This document shows, in pieces, positions 10,490 through 23,077 of a DNA stretch of 64,000 nt (the first letter of the stretch is position 1; every line of letters begins with the position of its first letter). Source of the DNA: Brachionus rotundiformis (lineage: Eukaryota > Rotifera > Eurotatoria > Ploima > Brachionidae); the NCBI GenBank assembly GCA_016802295.1, contig JAESIW010000124.1, positions 1,076,031-1,140,030 of the forward strand, read 5' to 3'. The position numbers were made by a program, and so were the translations under genes. Under the pieces are notes generated by a model, which was not told the DNA's origin, did no database searches, and saw only the letters and a list, made by a program, of their open reading frames with translations.

Positions 10490-11925
10490 AATTTTCAATT
10501 AATAAAAATTTTATTTATCTAAATTTAGAATTTATAACTAAAAAAAGCAATAAACATTTGACCTTATAATTATGATTTTAATATTAATCTGACTGTATGT
10601 CCAGTCTTCGGGCCTCCATGTTTTATTAACCTTTTTTTTAATAGGAATGTTCAGCCATTTTAAAAAATATTTTTAATTAATTCTTAAGATCGCTCAGCGT
10701 GCATATTTAGCCATAATCAAGTTCATAACCTAAGTATCAATTCACAAATCCATTGTTTATTCTACCAACAAAATGACATGCATTGTTTTTAAATTTGAGT
10801 ATTTATCAAAGTGCTCACATGTGTGATAATCTACAGTCTTAATTTACATTGATGGTTAGAAATTCAATACTTGGTTAAATTGATACATTCAGACAAACTT
10901 TATCTATCACATGATGGTCATATATGCGCCGTCATAAGTTTTATGGTTTTATACCACTTGCTCATATAGCACTAAATCGAGATTAAACAAAATATTTTAG
11001 ACAAAATTATTAATTTTTTAAAATTTAATTATCTATTTTTATCAATTGTAACACAATTAGATTTGAAAAAATAATCAGATATTTTTAGACTAAATTTTTA
11101 TATCATTAAATATCAAATTAATACTCTTTGGGTCAAGATATTCCAAATAAAAAATGTCTTTAGTGACTTGTTTCTACCACTTAATCCAATAATTAATACA
11201 AATATTAAACATTATATGGAATCTTATTTTCTATTAAAATAACACAACTAATTATTTTTTTTTCTAATTAGTTCTAAATTTAAATTAAAAAGTCAAAAAT
11301 CAAATTCAAAATTAATTTTTTTTTATTTTTTGATTAATAAATGACAAATTGCTAAGATTAAACATGACCTAGCAAATATAAAAATTGATATTTTAAAACC
11401 TAATTAGTATTCAATTAAACGTTTTTTTTTCATAAATTCGAGACTTGATCAAAATGATTAAATTATCATTAAGTTAATATTTGATATTAATTTCAGGCTT
11501 TATCAGTCATTCTGCTCTAAAAACCCATTGTTAAAACTTAATATGTCCAAGAAATTTCTATGTTATTTGAGTCTGACCTGATGTTCAAGAGTTCTTTGAA
11601 AATTAATATTTCGGTGAATTAATTATTTAAAGGCTTAATTGATATTAATACAATTCAAGTTATGATTTTGGAAAAATTTTAATTTAATCTTATTATATTA
11701 CCACTGGCTTAGTTAAAATTTGGCTGATTTGTAATGGGACGAGATTCAGTGACATAAGAACAGATTGGTTGTTTTCATTAAAAATTGTTTTCCAACTTTT
11801 GGAGATAAATTTAATGGACAAAAAAATTTTAGAATAACTAATTTTTAGTAAAATTTATTCTATTTTTGACTCCAAAATAAAAAATTTATCTAAAATTATG
11901 CTAACTATTTAAAAATTGAACCACT
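10490..11925. other. divergent gap innexin B / TSEN2, no gene seen
   Basis: This is 1.4 kb of AT-rich sequence with no convincing open frame, tRNA or repeat. It should include the promoters of innexin B (minus) and TSEN2 (plus). The part around 10600-10960 is somewhat less AT-rich and could hold regulatory elements, but I recognise none. Confidence 0.35.
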
Positions 11926-13235
11926 ATGATACCATTTAATTTGCCTAAAGCTCCAAGGTCCAAAAAGACCAGCCATGGAGAAAAAATTTTGCTACCATTG
12001 CCAATTCCGCTTTCAGATCCGAAGGATAAAAATGTATGCCTAATAAAAAACAAATAAATGATAATAAAAACTTATAGATAACATAAAATAGCTTGAAAAT
12101 GTATCTAAAACTCTTGCTGGTCAGTACTCGGCAGTAATACAAGACAAACGAGTGTATGTGTGTGACGAATGGCATGCCAAAGTGTTGTTCAATTGTGTAA
12201 TTATCTTTTTACTTAGAATTTTGACCAAAAGCTAATAAATCCAAAGGGCTATTTTGGAAAAGGAGAATTTTCTCGTGGAGAGCCTACAATCAAAATACCA
12301 AACACAAATGAAGAGCAATCAGAATATTCAATTAGTTTTAAAAGTCTGGTTCCAATTAATGAAACAACCTTTGAGCATAAAAAAGACCAATTAAGCTGCG
12401 CAAATGGTCCGACAGATGATTCATTTGATTCAGCATTCAAATCCGAGTTTATCAAGACCAAAATTCAAAAAGACACCAAACAGCAATACTTTAGACTAAA
12501 TTTAAATTTAAATGAATCAAATGACAATTTTTACCAAACACCCAATAATCCATTCAATTTTAAAATAAAATCATTGCCATCAATTATCTTGAAAGAGTGT
12601 CTTTGTCTCATGTATGAAGAGGTACATTTATCTATTTTCACTTTTGAATTAGAACTTTATCATTTTTTAAATTAAGGCCTTTTTCTTAAAATTTGGCCTA
12701 GACTGTCTAAATATATCTTTTGTAGACGAGCAAAGCCATTCTTTGAGTATAAATGATTTATGGTCAACATTTGTTTCATACGATTCCAATTTTCCATTCA
12801 AGTATGCGGTTTACCATAAGCTGAGAAGCAAAGGCTGGATTTTAAAATATGGTATCAAATATGGATGTGATTTTTGTATATTTATCATTTGAATAAGATA
12901 TTTGATTTTAAATTAGAATAATTTAAGTGGTTTATTATGAGGGTCCTGATCGGTACCATGCATCCTATTCAGTCAAAATAATAATCAAGGACTTGAATTG
13001 TATTCAGCAAGATGAATCAGATCTATTCACCCAATTTAGCTCTCTGGTCCGCATTAATGAGACTGCTTCCAAAGATTTGATGATTTGTTATGCTGTTTAT
13101 GATTCGAGTGAACTATGTGTAGATAATGTTGAATGTTTGGCAAAAATTTCCGTCTTGGAAATGCTTGTTAATCGATGGGTCGCTGAAGAGAACAGGGACC
13201 ATCAAACAAATCAGCTTGGCGAGTTCGACGACTAA
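11926..13235 (+). CDS. TSEN2: tRNA-splicing endonuclease subunit Sen2
   Basis: Catalytic subunit of the nuclear tRNA intron endonuclease; it cuts the 5' splice site of pre-tRNAs. Exons are 11926-12033, 12092-12196, 12217-12621, 12677-12875 and 12928-13235, giving about 374 residues. N-terminal PLPIPL and the GYFGKGEFSR motif are typical of Sen2. The C-terminal nuclease fold has SKGWILKYGIKYG (catalytic Tyr), GPDRYHASYSV (catalytic His) and ASKDLMICY (catalytic Lys), so the triad is intact. Phase fits at every join. Intron 2 is extraordinarily short: 20 bp (12197-12216), or 35 bp if the donor is at 12182; both keep frame. The middle of the protein is shorter and less conserved than in vertebrates. 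Confidence 0.9.
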
Positions 13236-13562
13236 TGTACCAAATATCTGAGAGTTATATATTTGTTTTTTTTTTTAATAAAAGTAAATTTTAAAAATAT
13301 TTAAACTAATTTTTAATAATTAAATTTAATTTAATCTGGTTCTTTATAATGTAACAAAGACACTATTTATATAATTTCTTTAAAAAATTTATTTATTAAT
13401 TCTAATTTAGAAAAAAAAACAAATGCTGATATTAAAATTGATATAAAATTTGATTTTCTTTTAAATTCAAAATTTTTTTTTCTAATTAAAAAAAAATTCA
13501 TCATTAATTATTTATCAGGTATTTTTTAAAAAATCCGTCATTTAATATAAATCTTTTTATTC
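13236..13562. other. convergent 3' gap TSEN2 / SECISBP2L
   Basis: 327 bp of AT-rich sequence with poly-T runs between two stop codons; probably both 3' UTRs. Nothing else is seen. Confidence 0.3.
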
Positions 13563-16137
13563 TTAATTAATAGTTGGATCGCTGGCATCTTCAGTGTCAG
13601 CGTCATTGCCAGCGTCCGATTCGTTTATACACCCTAAGTGTAAATTTGCCAAAGACTCGGTCAGCTCATCATTTGAATTAATCTCCTCTTTTTGATTCGA
13701 GTCCTTCATTTCTTGTTTAACCTGTTCATTATAAAAATTAACTGCTGCTTGAGTGTGGTTTACAGCAAAATTATTATCCAATTCTGATATTGGCTCAGAC
13801 AGCCGACTAATCAATGAAATATTGCTACAATTGGACGGTGTTCTTGAATGAGTCCAACTTTTGCTATTGACCAAAAAGTCCAAATTAGTGCCAATGCCTC
13901 CTCCCCCGGAACCGGATCGTTTGTGACCACTTACCAAAGTGGTGTGTCCGTAGTTAAAGGTGCCAGAAGCGCTTCTTGAATGAGAGTGATGATAGTTCAT
14001 ATGATAGAATGGCTCGATAGATATGTTCGATCCATTCGAAGGCGTTCTTGAGTGTGCCATGTGACTAGGTATTTTCGGAAAGCTCTGAGTTGTACTCAAA
14101 GGGCCAGTGTCGGTCGGCAATGGTTCCAAGTTTTCATTTATTGCTTCCACAATATTAGATTGAGTATTAATCAAATTTTCACACTCTTCTCTCTCGAACT
14201 CCTCGACCATATGTTGATAGGCCAATTTTGCATTGTTTGCCAACTCGACCAATTTTTCAAAATAGAGCTCAGCTCCACTATAGTCAAAAATTCCAACCAC
14301 AGAAACAGGCACCAGTTTATTGACTGCTTTGCCAAGACTTTTGCGTCCCAGAGCGAACAGAAATGGTATATTTTGCTCCATGGATGTCCGAATTATGAAA
14401 TTAATAGCATCATCAAGGCCACCTTTGGATTCGATTTTTTCACAATTCGGTGCCAATATGACACATTTTAGCCTAAACAATTTTAAATGCTTGGTCACTT
14501 CACGAATACCCATGACATATCTGCGCTTTATTTTGGCCTTAAGTGGATTTATTTGGTACAAATGGTCCTGAAGTCGAACTATTTCCTGTAATAAAAGAAC
14601 ACATGTTTCATCAATGTCATGGTTCACTATCTGATGGCAATACTCGCGGAATTTTTTCGAGTGAATTTTTTGCTGGACTCGTTCCTCAAGTTTATCCAGT
14701 GAAAGTAAATACTCTGGATTTAAATTAACAGAGGCACATGGACTTGGATTATAGCTTAATGATGAAGTTTGGCTTATGGGAGATTGTAAATCAATTGGCT
14801 CATCCGTTTGACTGAGGCTTTTTTCCTCAGTGTCTTGGTCAAATAATTGGTTCAAGTCAACTGTGTCGTTGTAGTCTTCAGCAAGCTCAAAATTTTGTTC
14901 CTGTTGTTTTTTCTTCTCCTCTCGCTCACGTAGGATAATTTTTTTCAGAGTACTTTTCTTTTTCTTGGGTTTTTCGCGTTCCTTGCCGCATTTTATCACA
15001 CAACTTTGATCCAATGGATTTACCAGCTGAGGCGCCTTCAGCCGATTATATCTCGTGTAATTGCTGCTTGAATGTTCACCGTAATTGTTCACTTTCGATT
15101 GCAAGATCTGTCCTGATTGTAGTGCGATTACCATGTTGGAAAATTCAGTATTTAAGGGATGAGCATTTGATTTAGGTGTTGAATCATTTGATTTGTCATT
15201 GCTAATAGCTTCTAGCTGGCTCGGATCTGACTCTTTTATTTTCAGATAATTTATAAATTTTTTTCAGTGTTAATTAATTAAAATATAATTTTTATTTATA
15301 TATATAGATAATTAATTAATTTATAAAGTTAAATTTAAAATTATCTAAAATAAACTTTTAAATTTTAAACTCAATATTGCCCAGATACTAAATCAATCTT
15401 ATTTTTAATTAAAATAAAATTATAATAATTCGAGCCAATATTTTTCTTAGATCGAAAAAAAAAATTGGAAATTATTTATTAACATTACCAATTAGTTAAA
15501 TAAATATTTAAATAATAGGCTTTTTTCATATACCAATTTAAGAAAAAAATTATATTGTAAATTTTTTTTTCTTAAAAAGCTTTTTGATTAAAAAAAAATT
15601 AAATTAACTGTAATTTATCGACTTACTAGTTTGTTGATTATCTAATGAGCCTAACTTTGGAAAATCGCCATCATTTAGTTTAAACCCAACTGTTTGCTGA
15701 TGCAGTAACTGGTTCATATGGTAAAATTTTCTTCTCGGTCTGCTGAAAACCATACTATTATTGGGAGTAAGTCCACCAGTTGGATTTTGGATATTGTAAT
15801 GACACTCAATTGACTGTTTTATTAAATTAACATTATTAAATACTTTTTGGTAAACTTTTTTGTCGGCTATGTAAGGCTCATTAGGCACACTGAGGTTTTG
15901 ACTGGCTTGAATTGGTACCGGTTGTGCACGCATATTGGACGGATAAGAATATAACACCTGACCCGGAACCAGTATTTGACTTGGCGCGTAATAAGGACTA
16001 GACGAATAGCCATATGGAATGGGCGAAATAATAACTGGAGAAGTGGTACCTGTGGACGGATCTAGGACAAACGTTTGCACTGCTGGCATTGAGTATGCTA
16101 TGGGTATAAACTCTTGAGCGTTAGGAGATAGTGTCAT
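13563..16137 (-). CDS. SECISBP2L: SECIS-binding protein 2-like (L7Ae RNA-binding domain)
   Basis: Binds SECIS elements in selenoprotein mRNAs and supports selenocysteine insertion. Exons on the minus strand are 16137-15627 and 15232-13563, separated by a 394-bp intron with a perfect GTAAGT donor; about 726 residues. The N-terminal half is Pro/Tyr/Ser-rich (VIISPIPYGYSSSPYY) as in SBP2 proteins. A basic stretch (KKKKSTLKKIILREREEKKK) precedes the SECIS-binding and L7Ae region: IHSKKFREYC, VMGIREVTKHLKLFRLKCVI, APNCEKIESKGGLDDAIN, FALGRKSLGKAVNKLVPVSV. The tail has HMAHSRTPSN and SEPISELDNN, which match SECISBP2L better than SECISBP2. The HSRTPSN motif is repeated. Its presence implies selenoproteins in this organism; none is in this window. 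Confidence 0.92.
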
Positions 16138-16491
16138 CGTTAATGAATCATTTAAATTAATTTGCCTAATTTTAAAATCTAATTTAAAATTTTGAATTTA
16201 ATTAAAAAAATGATGTATGAAATTGAATTAAAAGGTAGTCATTAGATAATTATGATTTAGTTTGGTATATTTTTTTAGGCATATTTTAAAAATTTATTTA
16301 TTCACATTATTTAATTAGACTTGGTATCGAATTAAGACTTTTTTAAAACAAAGAAAAACCTGGCAAACTTGGTAAATGATAAAAAAAAATGTCACAAATT
16401 TTTGTTTAGATAGGACTTAACATTTAATATCAATTAGACTTGTATATAAATGAATATGATGTAAATAAAAATTAAGAAAGAAAAATTAAAA
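16138..16491. promoter_or_regulatory. divergent gap SECISBP2L / amidohydrolase
   Basis: 354 bp of AT-rich sequence between opposed start codons, so promoters and 5' UTRs of both genes should lie here. I see no further feature. Confidence 0.3.
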
Positions 16492-17346
16492 ATGTTTAAA
16501 ATTTTAATTTTATTCTATTCTATCGACTTAATTAAATCAAATAGATACTTTGGTATAAAGAATTACACCGAATTTGAAATAGGAGATTTAAACTTGTTAA
16601 TAAGTGTGCCACATGGCGGATATCTATTTCCCAGTGACATGCCTAATCGGACACACGATGGACTAGGAAATTTCAAAGGCGACTACAATACGAGACCCTT
16701 TGGCGAACATTTAAGCGCCCAGTTAAGTAATTTATTTGGCTTAAGGCCTTTTCTGGTTTTTAATAACCTTCATAGGAGAAAAATGGACTCGAACCGCAAT
16801 GCCAGTGTTTGTTGCTCAATGCAAACAGATAATTTAGACTGTCATGCGGCCCATCTTGAGTACCATACATTTATTTCTGACTATGCCAAGAATATGAGTC
16901 TAATATATAAAAAATTACTTATACTTGACATACATGGTCAGTCACATAAAGAAAATTGGACAGAATTGGGATATTTATTGGACAGGGATGAGTTAAATGT
17001 AGATTTGTTAGATGAGACAAGCAAGAGTTCGGTCAATTCGCTCAAAGAATTTGGTGGATATTCAATGGAGGAAGTAATTAGAGGCAACGCTTCTTTCGGA
17101 GCGTTTATGGAAAGGCAAAATTTCAGAGTGGTGCCTTCGCCTTCGATCAAAAGACCTGGCCAAGGCGGCTACTACTCTGGAGGATACATTACAGCTGCTC
17201 ACAAGTCTGAAAATGTAAACACAATTCAAATTGAGCTGGCTTTTAACTTGAGAAATTCTGCTAATGTTTTAAAGCTTAATGCTGCCAAGTTGGCAAAATC
17301 AATTCATGATTTTTATGAGTTTCATAAGTTTTATTTAAACTATTAA
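16492..17346 (+). CDS. secreted N-formylglutamate amidohydrolase-like protein
   Basis: Single-exon gene of 284 residues resembling the FGase family (Pfam PF05013), metal-dependent hydrolases best known from bacterial histidine degradation. Visible signatures are SVPHGG near the start, the NLHRRKMDSNR block, LDIHGQSH, GGYYSGGYITAAHKS and a late IQIELAFNLR holding the glutamate; together these give the expected His/Glu metal ligands. An N-terminal hydrophobic stretch (FKILILFYSIDLI) looks like a signal peptide, so the enzyme is probably secreted or lysosomal and unlikely to act in cytosolic histidine catabolism. Base composition matches its neighbours. Horizontal origin is possible but not shown; the real substrate is unknown. 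Confidence 0.83.
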   Translation: MFKILILFYSIDLIKSNRYFGIKNYTEFEIGDLNLLISVPHGGYLFPSDMPNRTHDGLGNFKGDYNTRPFGEHLSAQLSNLFGLRPFLVFNNLHRRKMDSNRNASVCCSMQTDNLDCHAAHLEYHTFISDYAKNMSLIYKKLLILDIHGQSHKENWTELGYLLDRDELNVDLLDETSKSSVNSLKEFGGYSMEEVIRGNASFGAFMERQNFRVVPSPSIKRPGQGGYYSGGYITAAHKSENVNTIQIELAFNLRNSANVLKLNAAKLAKSIHDFYEFHKFYLNY

Positions 17347-17452
17347 AATTATGAAAATAAATAAAATTTTTATATTTTTTCCATTTTTTTTCATTATTTT
17401 CCATTTTTGAACGCCATTTCTGGTGACGTTAATGTTCTAATTCCATAGAAAC

Positions 17453-20400
17453 TTATGCTTCAAATTCACTCAAAAGTTTTAGTGGAGTCATAATGTTTCG
17501 TTTTGAGGCTTTACGCACCAGCCCAGTGGTGTCGTACTGGGCTTGCTTTGCAACCAAAGGCTTCAGCTCCGGAGGCTTCATTTTCCACTGAACAATCGGC
17601 TTTTTCGACCCGGTTTTGCTGGTATATTTGGTTGATGCTACATAGGACGCTTTTACCACTGAAGCAACTGTATTCATCAAATTTTTTGACGAAATAAGAA
17701 GTGATGACGCACTTTCTGGCTTAAATTAAAAAGTTTTTAAATTAGCATCTAATTAAGAAAACTACGATCAAAATTGTTCTAGGTGAATTTTAATAAAAAT
17801 AAATAAATAAATCAGTAAAAAGCGTAGGTAAATGTAGAAAAATTGAGGGACTTGTCACCATTTTTAAGCTTTTTCCATTCCCTTTCCCACGTAAAAAATA
17901 TAAATTAACTTCTTATTAGTAAATAATTAGTTTTAATTTGTTTTTCAATCGATTTTAAAAAATTTTCACCAAAAAAAACAAATTTTTTTTTTAAATGAAG
18001 ATTTTTTTAATAAAACATTAAAAAATATAAAATTTTTTGGCATTTAATTAATTAATGAATTAATTTAAAATTTCAATTAAATTAAAATATCTTACATCAA
18101 TTATATTCTCTTTTACTTTGGAGCCAATATTAAGCTGGTTACAAAATAGCGGTATCAGATTGAGATATCTGTTTAGTTCTTTTTTAGATTGGGACTCGGG
18201 ACACTCATCATGCAAATTACGACACATCTTTTCCAATTTGGTGCCAATTTCGGATATTTTCTTAGCTGCTTGTATAATTCCATTTATGCTCTTTATCGGC
18301 CCTTTGCCTCTGGTAAAATTGGTCATGTCTATCATAAGTACACACATCTGTTTAGATAAGACAATTATATCATTTGAACCATCGTCCCATTTCAGTACTT
18401 CGCGGTCAAAATTAGACTTTTCTTGGTCGAATGAGTTGAGTTTTTCATTTATTTCTTCTGTAATTTCCACATTGGGCTCTTCTTGGTTTTGTTCGTCAAT
18501 TTTTTCATCAAAATGTTCATCATGTTGGACCACTGTCTCGTCCAATAGGTTATCTGACTCAGCCTGTGGTATCTGCAACAGAGCATTGCGTAGATCTCTA
18601 ATCGAGTCTACAAGTAGCCTAGACGAGTCCATGAATTCGTTTTCGTTCAGGTCTCGGACGGGTTTCGCCTTCATAGCTTGTGTGCTGTACTCTGCCGAAT
18701 TGGCAAAATTTACCAAAACCTTGCTACGGATCAATTTAATCGATTGATCCATTTTTTCAGTAAACTCACATGGTTCATAGTTAAAAATTTCCATCATGAC
18801 CAAATCGCACACCCGGGTAGTCCTAGCTATGACCCGATCAGATGCCTGTTTCAGCTCTACTGGATGTAAATTTTCCAAGGCTATGACACATTTGTTTAGA
18901 TCTTGAAGTATCTGGCTCTCGGACAAAGCCATAAAGTCATTAAGGCAAATAATGTCGTCAACCGATAGGCCAAGTATGTCCACTTGATTGAGCCATTCGG
19001 TGCGAACAAAAGACATGTTTTTGTTAGCTTCTGGATCTGATGGATCATTGCATAGAACTTGGGCAGAATTGACCACCAGTGAAATTAAAAAGTTTAGCCT
19101 TTCGGCGGCCAGTCCGACCAACTTGATGCCCTCTTTGTTGGTCGAAAGTGAACACGCCAAGTAACTTGAGTCAATTAGGTTTTTTGCATAGGCTTCAAAG
19201 TTCAAGATGGAACTGTTTAGTTTGGCAAAGTTGCCCGATTTGGCTGTTTCGATCAAATCATCTAATGGTTGGTTTGAAATAAGACCAAAATGTTCAACCA
19301 CCAGGTGGCGGATATTTCGCCTCAAACTCCGATTATTTTGAATAAATCTGCCTTTATAATTTTCAATTTGATTGATATTTTGAGAATTTCTTGTCTTTTA
19401 AATTATTTTTATAAAATTACTTAATTAAAAATAAGATAGGTTAATTAAAATTTTTTAATATTTGAAAATTATCATCAATTAGAGAACCAAAAAAAAAGAC
19501 AAAAAATTATTTTTTTATTTTATCTTTTTTTAAATTATTCTGAAAAAATTATAATAAACTTAAACTAAGATATGTAAAAAAATAAGATATGAAATTTTAA
19601 ACTATCAGGTTTTAGATAAGATATGATTTAAATTTTAACAGTCTTCTATTCTAGCATGCCTTCATTATGTGATAAGATTGTTCAGAATCAAGAATATATA
19701 CAAAAATATCAATGCGTGTAAGCAAACATAGCTCTAAAAAAATCGATTTTGGAAAATTTTTTTGATGCCAATATTTTTTTCCAAGACTAAATTAACTTTA
19801 TAATTTACCAATTTTAAAATAAGCTTGTTGTTCAACTACTACAATAAATTATTAAAAATAAAAAAAGGTAAACAATTTTATCTATTGTCATGCTTATTTT
19901 AAAATTAATTAACAAACAAGTCACAAATTAAATTTGTAGTTAAAAGTTATTTAGAATTTAAATTATCTAATGAAATAATAAGTTATATCTAATATTTGGA
20001 ACAGTCAATGATGGAAGAAACCTTAATAATTTGTCTATAATTCTCAATTAAATTTTCTAATAATTACATTTTCATAAGATTTGAATAGATTTTGTAATGC
20101 ACTTCGAACTTGTTCGCACTCGGTTACCAGTGAATCTGTTTGGTCAAGTGCCAGCAGCGACTGGTTAAGACTTTGGTTTATGTTGTGAATGGCGTCATCA
20201 AGCTGGCTCATTAACTCATTTTTCCCATCACAATTTGACAAGACTTCAACTTTATTCTTAGAGAAAAAATAATTAAAAATAAATAAATACTTAGCTCGTA
20301 AAAAATACTTCTAAATCAATTAGTTGACTAATTAAATCTTTTGGCCTAATTGAGCCACCAGCCTTATATTTATTGTTTAAAATATTTTCTATGGTGTCAA

Positions 20401-21115
20401 GTGCGTCAAGTGTTTGTTGATAGACTTGGTCGCGGAGCATCCTAGAAGAGTCGCTTTTAGGCTGTTTGAGAAAGACCAAAGTGCTGGAGTAGAGAAAAAG
20501 AGATTGTTTGGCCAAGTGTGATCTGGCTGAAATAAGAGCTATCTTTTCCTTGGAAATTTTCATGCAATCTATCACATTTTGACTCACATCCAAAAATTCC
20601 TTCATCTTCTGACCATAAAGCTTAAACTCGGCAATGAAATCACTATGGGACACAGTCAATTTCATCCTTTTCAGAATGTGGACCATTTCTTGCACTACCA
20701 TAATTAGTGTTTTTTGGTCTATTAAGTCAAAGATGGCCAAAATGCGTGCCATTGAAACCATCACTGGTTTGGCATGGTTGCCTAGAAGAATTCTCTTCTT
20801 GGCATTGAGCGGATCTTGAACAAAGTCCACCGCAGTTTCGGTCAAAACAGCACCAACTCTATTAAATAGTGATATTTCTTCATCAAGCTCAAGCTTATAG
20901 GTCGACACTTCATGGCTTATCTGTGCCGATTTGTTGGCAAATTCTTGCAATGAATTTTTTAAAAATCTTATCAAATGGCGTGCACTCCGTGATTTGCCAC
21001 TCAATGTGAACTTGGCATCAGGTACCAATATTTGGTTTATCAGCGGCTCCAACGAATCTAAAATAAACTTGAACTTTTCCTCAAACAAATTCCTATCCAT
21101 TTGGGAACTCATCAT
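17453..21115 (-). CDS. CTNNA: alpha-catenin (vinculin family)
   Basis: Links cadherin/beta-catenin complexes to actin at adherens junctions. Exons on the minus strand are 21115-20309, 20256-20068, 19394-18096 and 17719-17453; introns are 52, 673 and 376 bp; about 853 residues (human 906). Frames are in phase at all joins. The N-terminal bundle is diverged. The middle has GVKLV-like EGIKLVGLAAERLNF and SESQILQDLNKCVIALE. The C-terminal actin-binding region is highly conserved: NEFMDSSRLL, KWDDGSNDIIVLSKQMCVLM, TNFTRGKGPIKS, then KNLMNTV and VVKASYVASTKY in the last exon, ending LLSEFEA. Two in-frame ATGs sit at the start (21115, 21112). The last exon taken alone looks like an unrelated 75-residue ORF. 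Start codons of this gene and the esterase face away from each other. Confidence 0.95.
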
Positions 21116-21432
21116 TCTCAAACGAAAACTTTTTTTTTTATAAATTGGAATAAAAAATTATGTAAATTGAGTTTTTTTGTTGTTTTTTTTTTAATTTTTT
21201 TTGTTGATATTGCTGAGCCTGTGCAAATATATTCTAATGTATAAAAAAATATATAAATATATATATATATATATTAAACGTAAAAATTAATCATTGCTAG
21301 CTCTCATAAAGTCACCTTTTTTATTTTAAAATCTATCAAAAATATTTAAGATAATTTAATTTGCTTAAGATAAAAAAACTTATTATTAAACCTTTAAAAA
21401 AAAGTAATAAAAATTCTATTCTACTTAAAACA
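21116..21432. promoter_or_regulatory. divergent gap alpha-catenin / carboxylesterase
   Basis: 317 bp with a T-rich stretch near 21170-21205 and an (AT)n run at about 21247-21275. Probable bidirectional promoter region. No other signal is seen. Confidence 0.3.
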
Positions 21433-23077
21433 ATGGATTTTAAATTTTCGATATTTATTTTATTAGTTCTATTAGGTCTAGGTAGGTGCTCCGCCCCTGT
21501 GGTAAAAACATCATACGGATTGATACAAGGTGCCGAAGATGAAAAAGCATACATGTATTTGGGCATACCATTTGCCGAGCCACCAATTGGTAAATATAGA
21601 TGGAAAAACCCAATAGACATTGCTCCATGGAAAGATGTGTTGAATGCGACCAGTTTCAAAGCAGCTTGTCCACAAGTTAATTGTTCTTCTAGGATGCCGA
21701 AGAAATCATGTCCTCCCTCGGTATACCAATTACCATCTTTTTCTTTTCAAATAAAAGATAAAAAGAAATTTTTCCAAGTTTTCAGAGGATTGTTTGTATC
21801 TGAATGTTTATGTGCCTAAGAATCTTACCGAGCCTAAGCCGGTAATGCTGTTCATTCATGGGGGAAATTTTCAGTATCAAGGTGCCAGCTCAATTATATT
21901 CGATGGACGAACATTTACCAATATGAGTGATTGTATTTTTGTGACCATTCAGTACAGAATTGGTGCTCTAGGATTTTTGATGACTGGCATTGAGACCTAT
22001 GATGCCAATGGTAACTTCGGAATTCTGGACCAAAGGATGGCTATCAAATGGATCAAAAACAATATTCAAGCTTTTAATGGAAATCCGGATAAGATCACTT
22101 TATTCGGTCAATCTGCTGGTGCTGAGTCTGTCTCTATTCATCTACTGTCCGAGGATATGCAACAAGATTTCAATAATGTCATCATTCAGTCATCACCAGT
22201 GTCCATTCCGTTCAAGAATTTCGAAGAGGCCATTCTTTTGTACAGTTATTTTAACCAGGAATTAAATTGTCCTCCGAGAGATCTGGCTTGTCTAAGGTCC
22301 AAATCTGTTGATGATATATTGAATGCTCAAGTTAAAGCAGAGAATAAGGTAGCTTCACTCAAGTTGTTGGAGTTTTTTGAGGCATGGTTACCTTGGATTG
22401 ATGGCAAATTAATTAAAGGACAGCTATTGGAGTTTGATAAATGGATTACCAATTTTGAGATAAAACCATTTATGATTGGAACATTGACTGAAGAGTGCTA
22501 TATTTACATACAACTTGGCTTTCCAAAGCCAGTCGGTTTGACCGAATATGGCGAGTTGTTAACAGCAGCTTTTAAGCAAAATACACTCAAGGTTTTAACT
22601 CAATATCCACCTAGTTTTTCAAACACTGATCAAAGAGATATCTTGTCTGTAATGGCCACAAACTGGGTCTTTGGTTGCAGTTCAAGACGCTTTTTGGAAA
22701 AAGCTTTCAATTATACCAACAATCCGAATCAAAATTTTTACTATTATGTTTTTGATTTTTCACTTGATTTTCCGGGTTGGGACAACTTTACCTATTGTAA
22801 TGAGCATGTTTGTCATGGCAGTGATATGCCGTACACGTTCGATTCGACCGAGTCCTATTTTACCAGTGATGGTAAGCGATTAGCTCGGTCGCATGTTATT
22901 TATTGGGCTAATTTTGCCAGAAATGGCGACCCAGGCTCTGTTGATAACCTCAGATGGGACAGCTATAAATTGGACAGAAAAAGCTTTGTGCGCTTTAAGA
23001 AGAACTTTAATACTTTTGAACGAGACTATTTAAAAAAAGAATGTGATTTCTTTGATAGCATAGGTTATTATTATTAA
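21433..23077 (+). CDS. secreted type-B carboxylesterase (cholinesterase-like family)
   Basis: Secreted serine esterase of the alpha/beta-hydrolase COesterase family, about 525 residues. Exons are 21433-21720 and 21788-23077 with a 67-bp intron, phase 0. The ATG at 21433 begins a clear signal peptide (FSIFILLVLLGLGRCSA). Diagnostic motifs are YLGIPFAEPPIG, DCLYLNVYVP, the oxyanion loop FIHGGNF, and the nucleophile GQSAGAES. The acidic member is in GTLTEE and the catalytic His in HGSDMPY, so the triad is complete. It lacks the usual aromatic-gorge signatures I associate with acetylcholinesterase, so general carboxylesterase is safer than AChE. The usual SEDCL motif appears as SDCL across the splice join; the acceptor choice sets this. 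Confidence 0.92.

Noticed and set aside
11945..12461. Minus-strand open frames in this region
   Set aside because: They lie opposite TSEN2 exons 1-3, whose plus-strand reading is conserved.
13563..16137. A selenoprotein or SECIS element near SECISBP2L
   Set aside because: I found no in-frame TGA within a conserved protein nor a SECIS-like hairpin in this window.
17453..17680. A separate 75-residue basic protein
   Set aside because: Its residues match the conserved C-terminus of alpha-catenin and the frame joins in phase to the exon ending at 18096.
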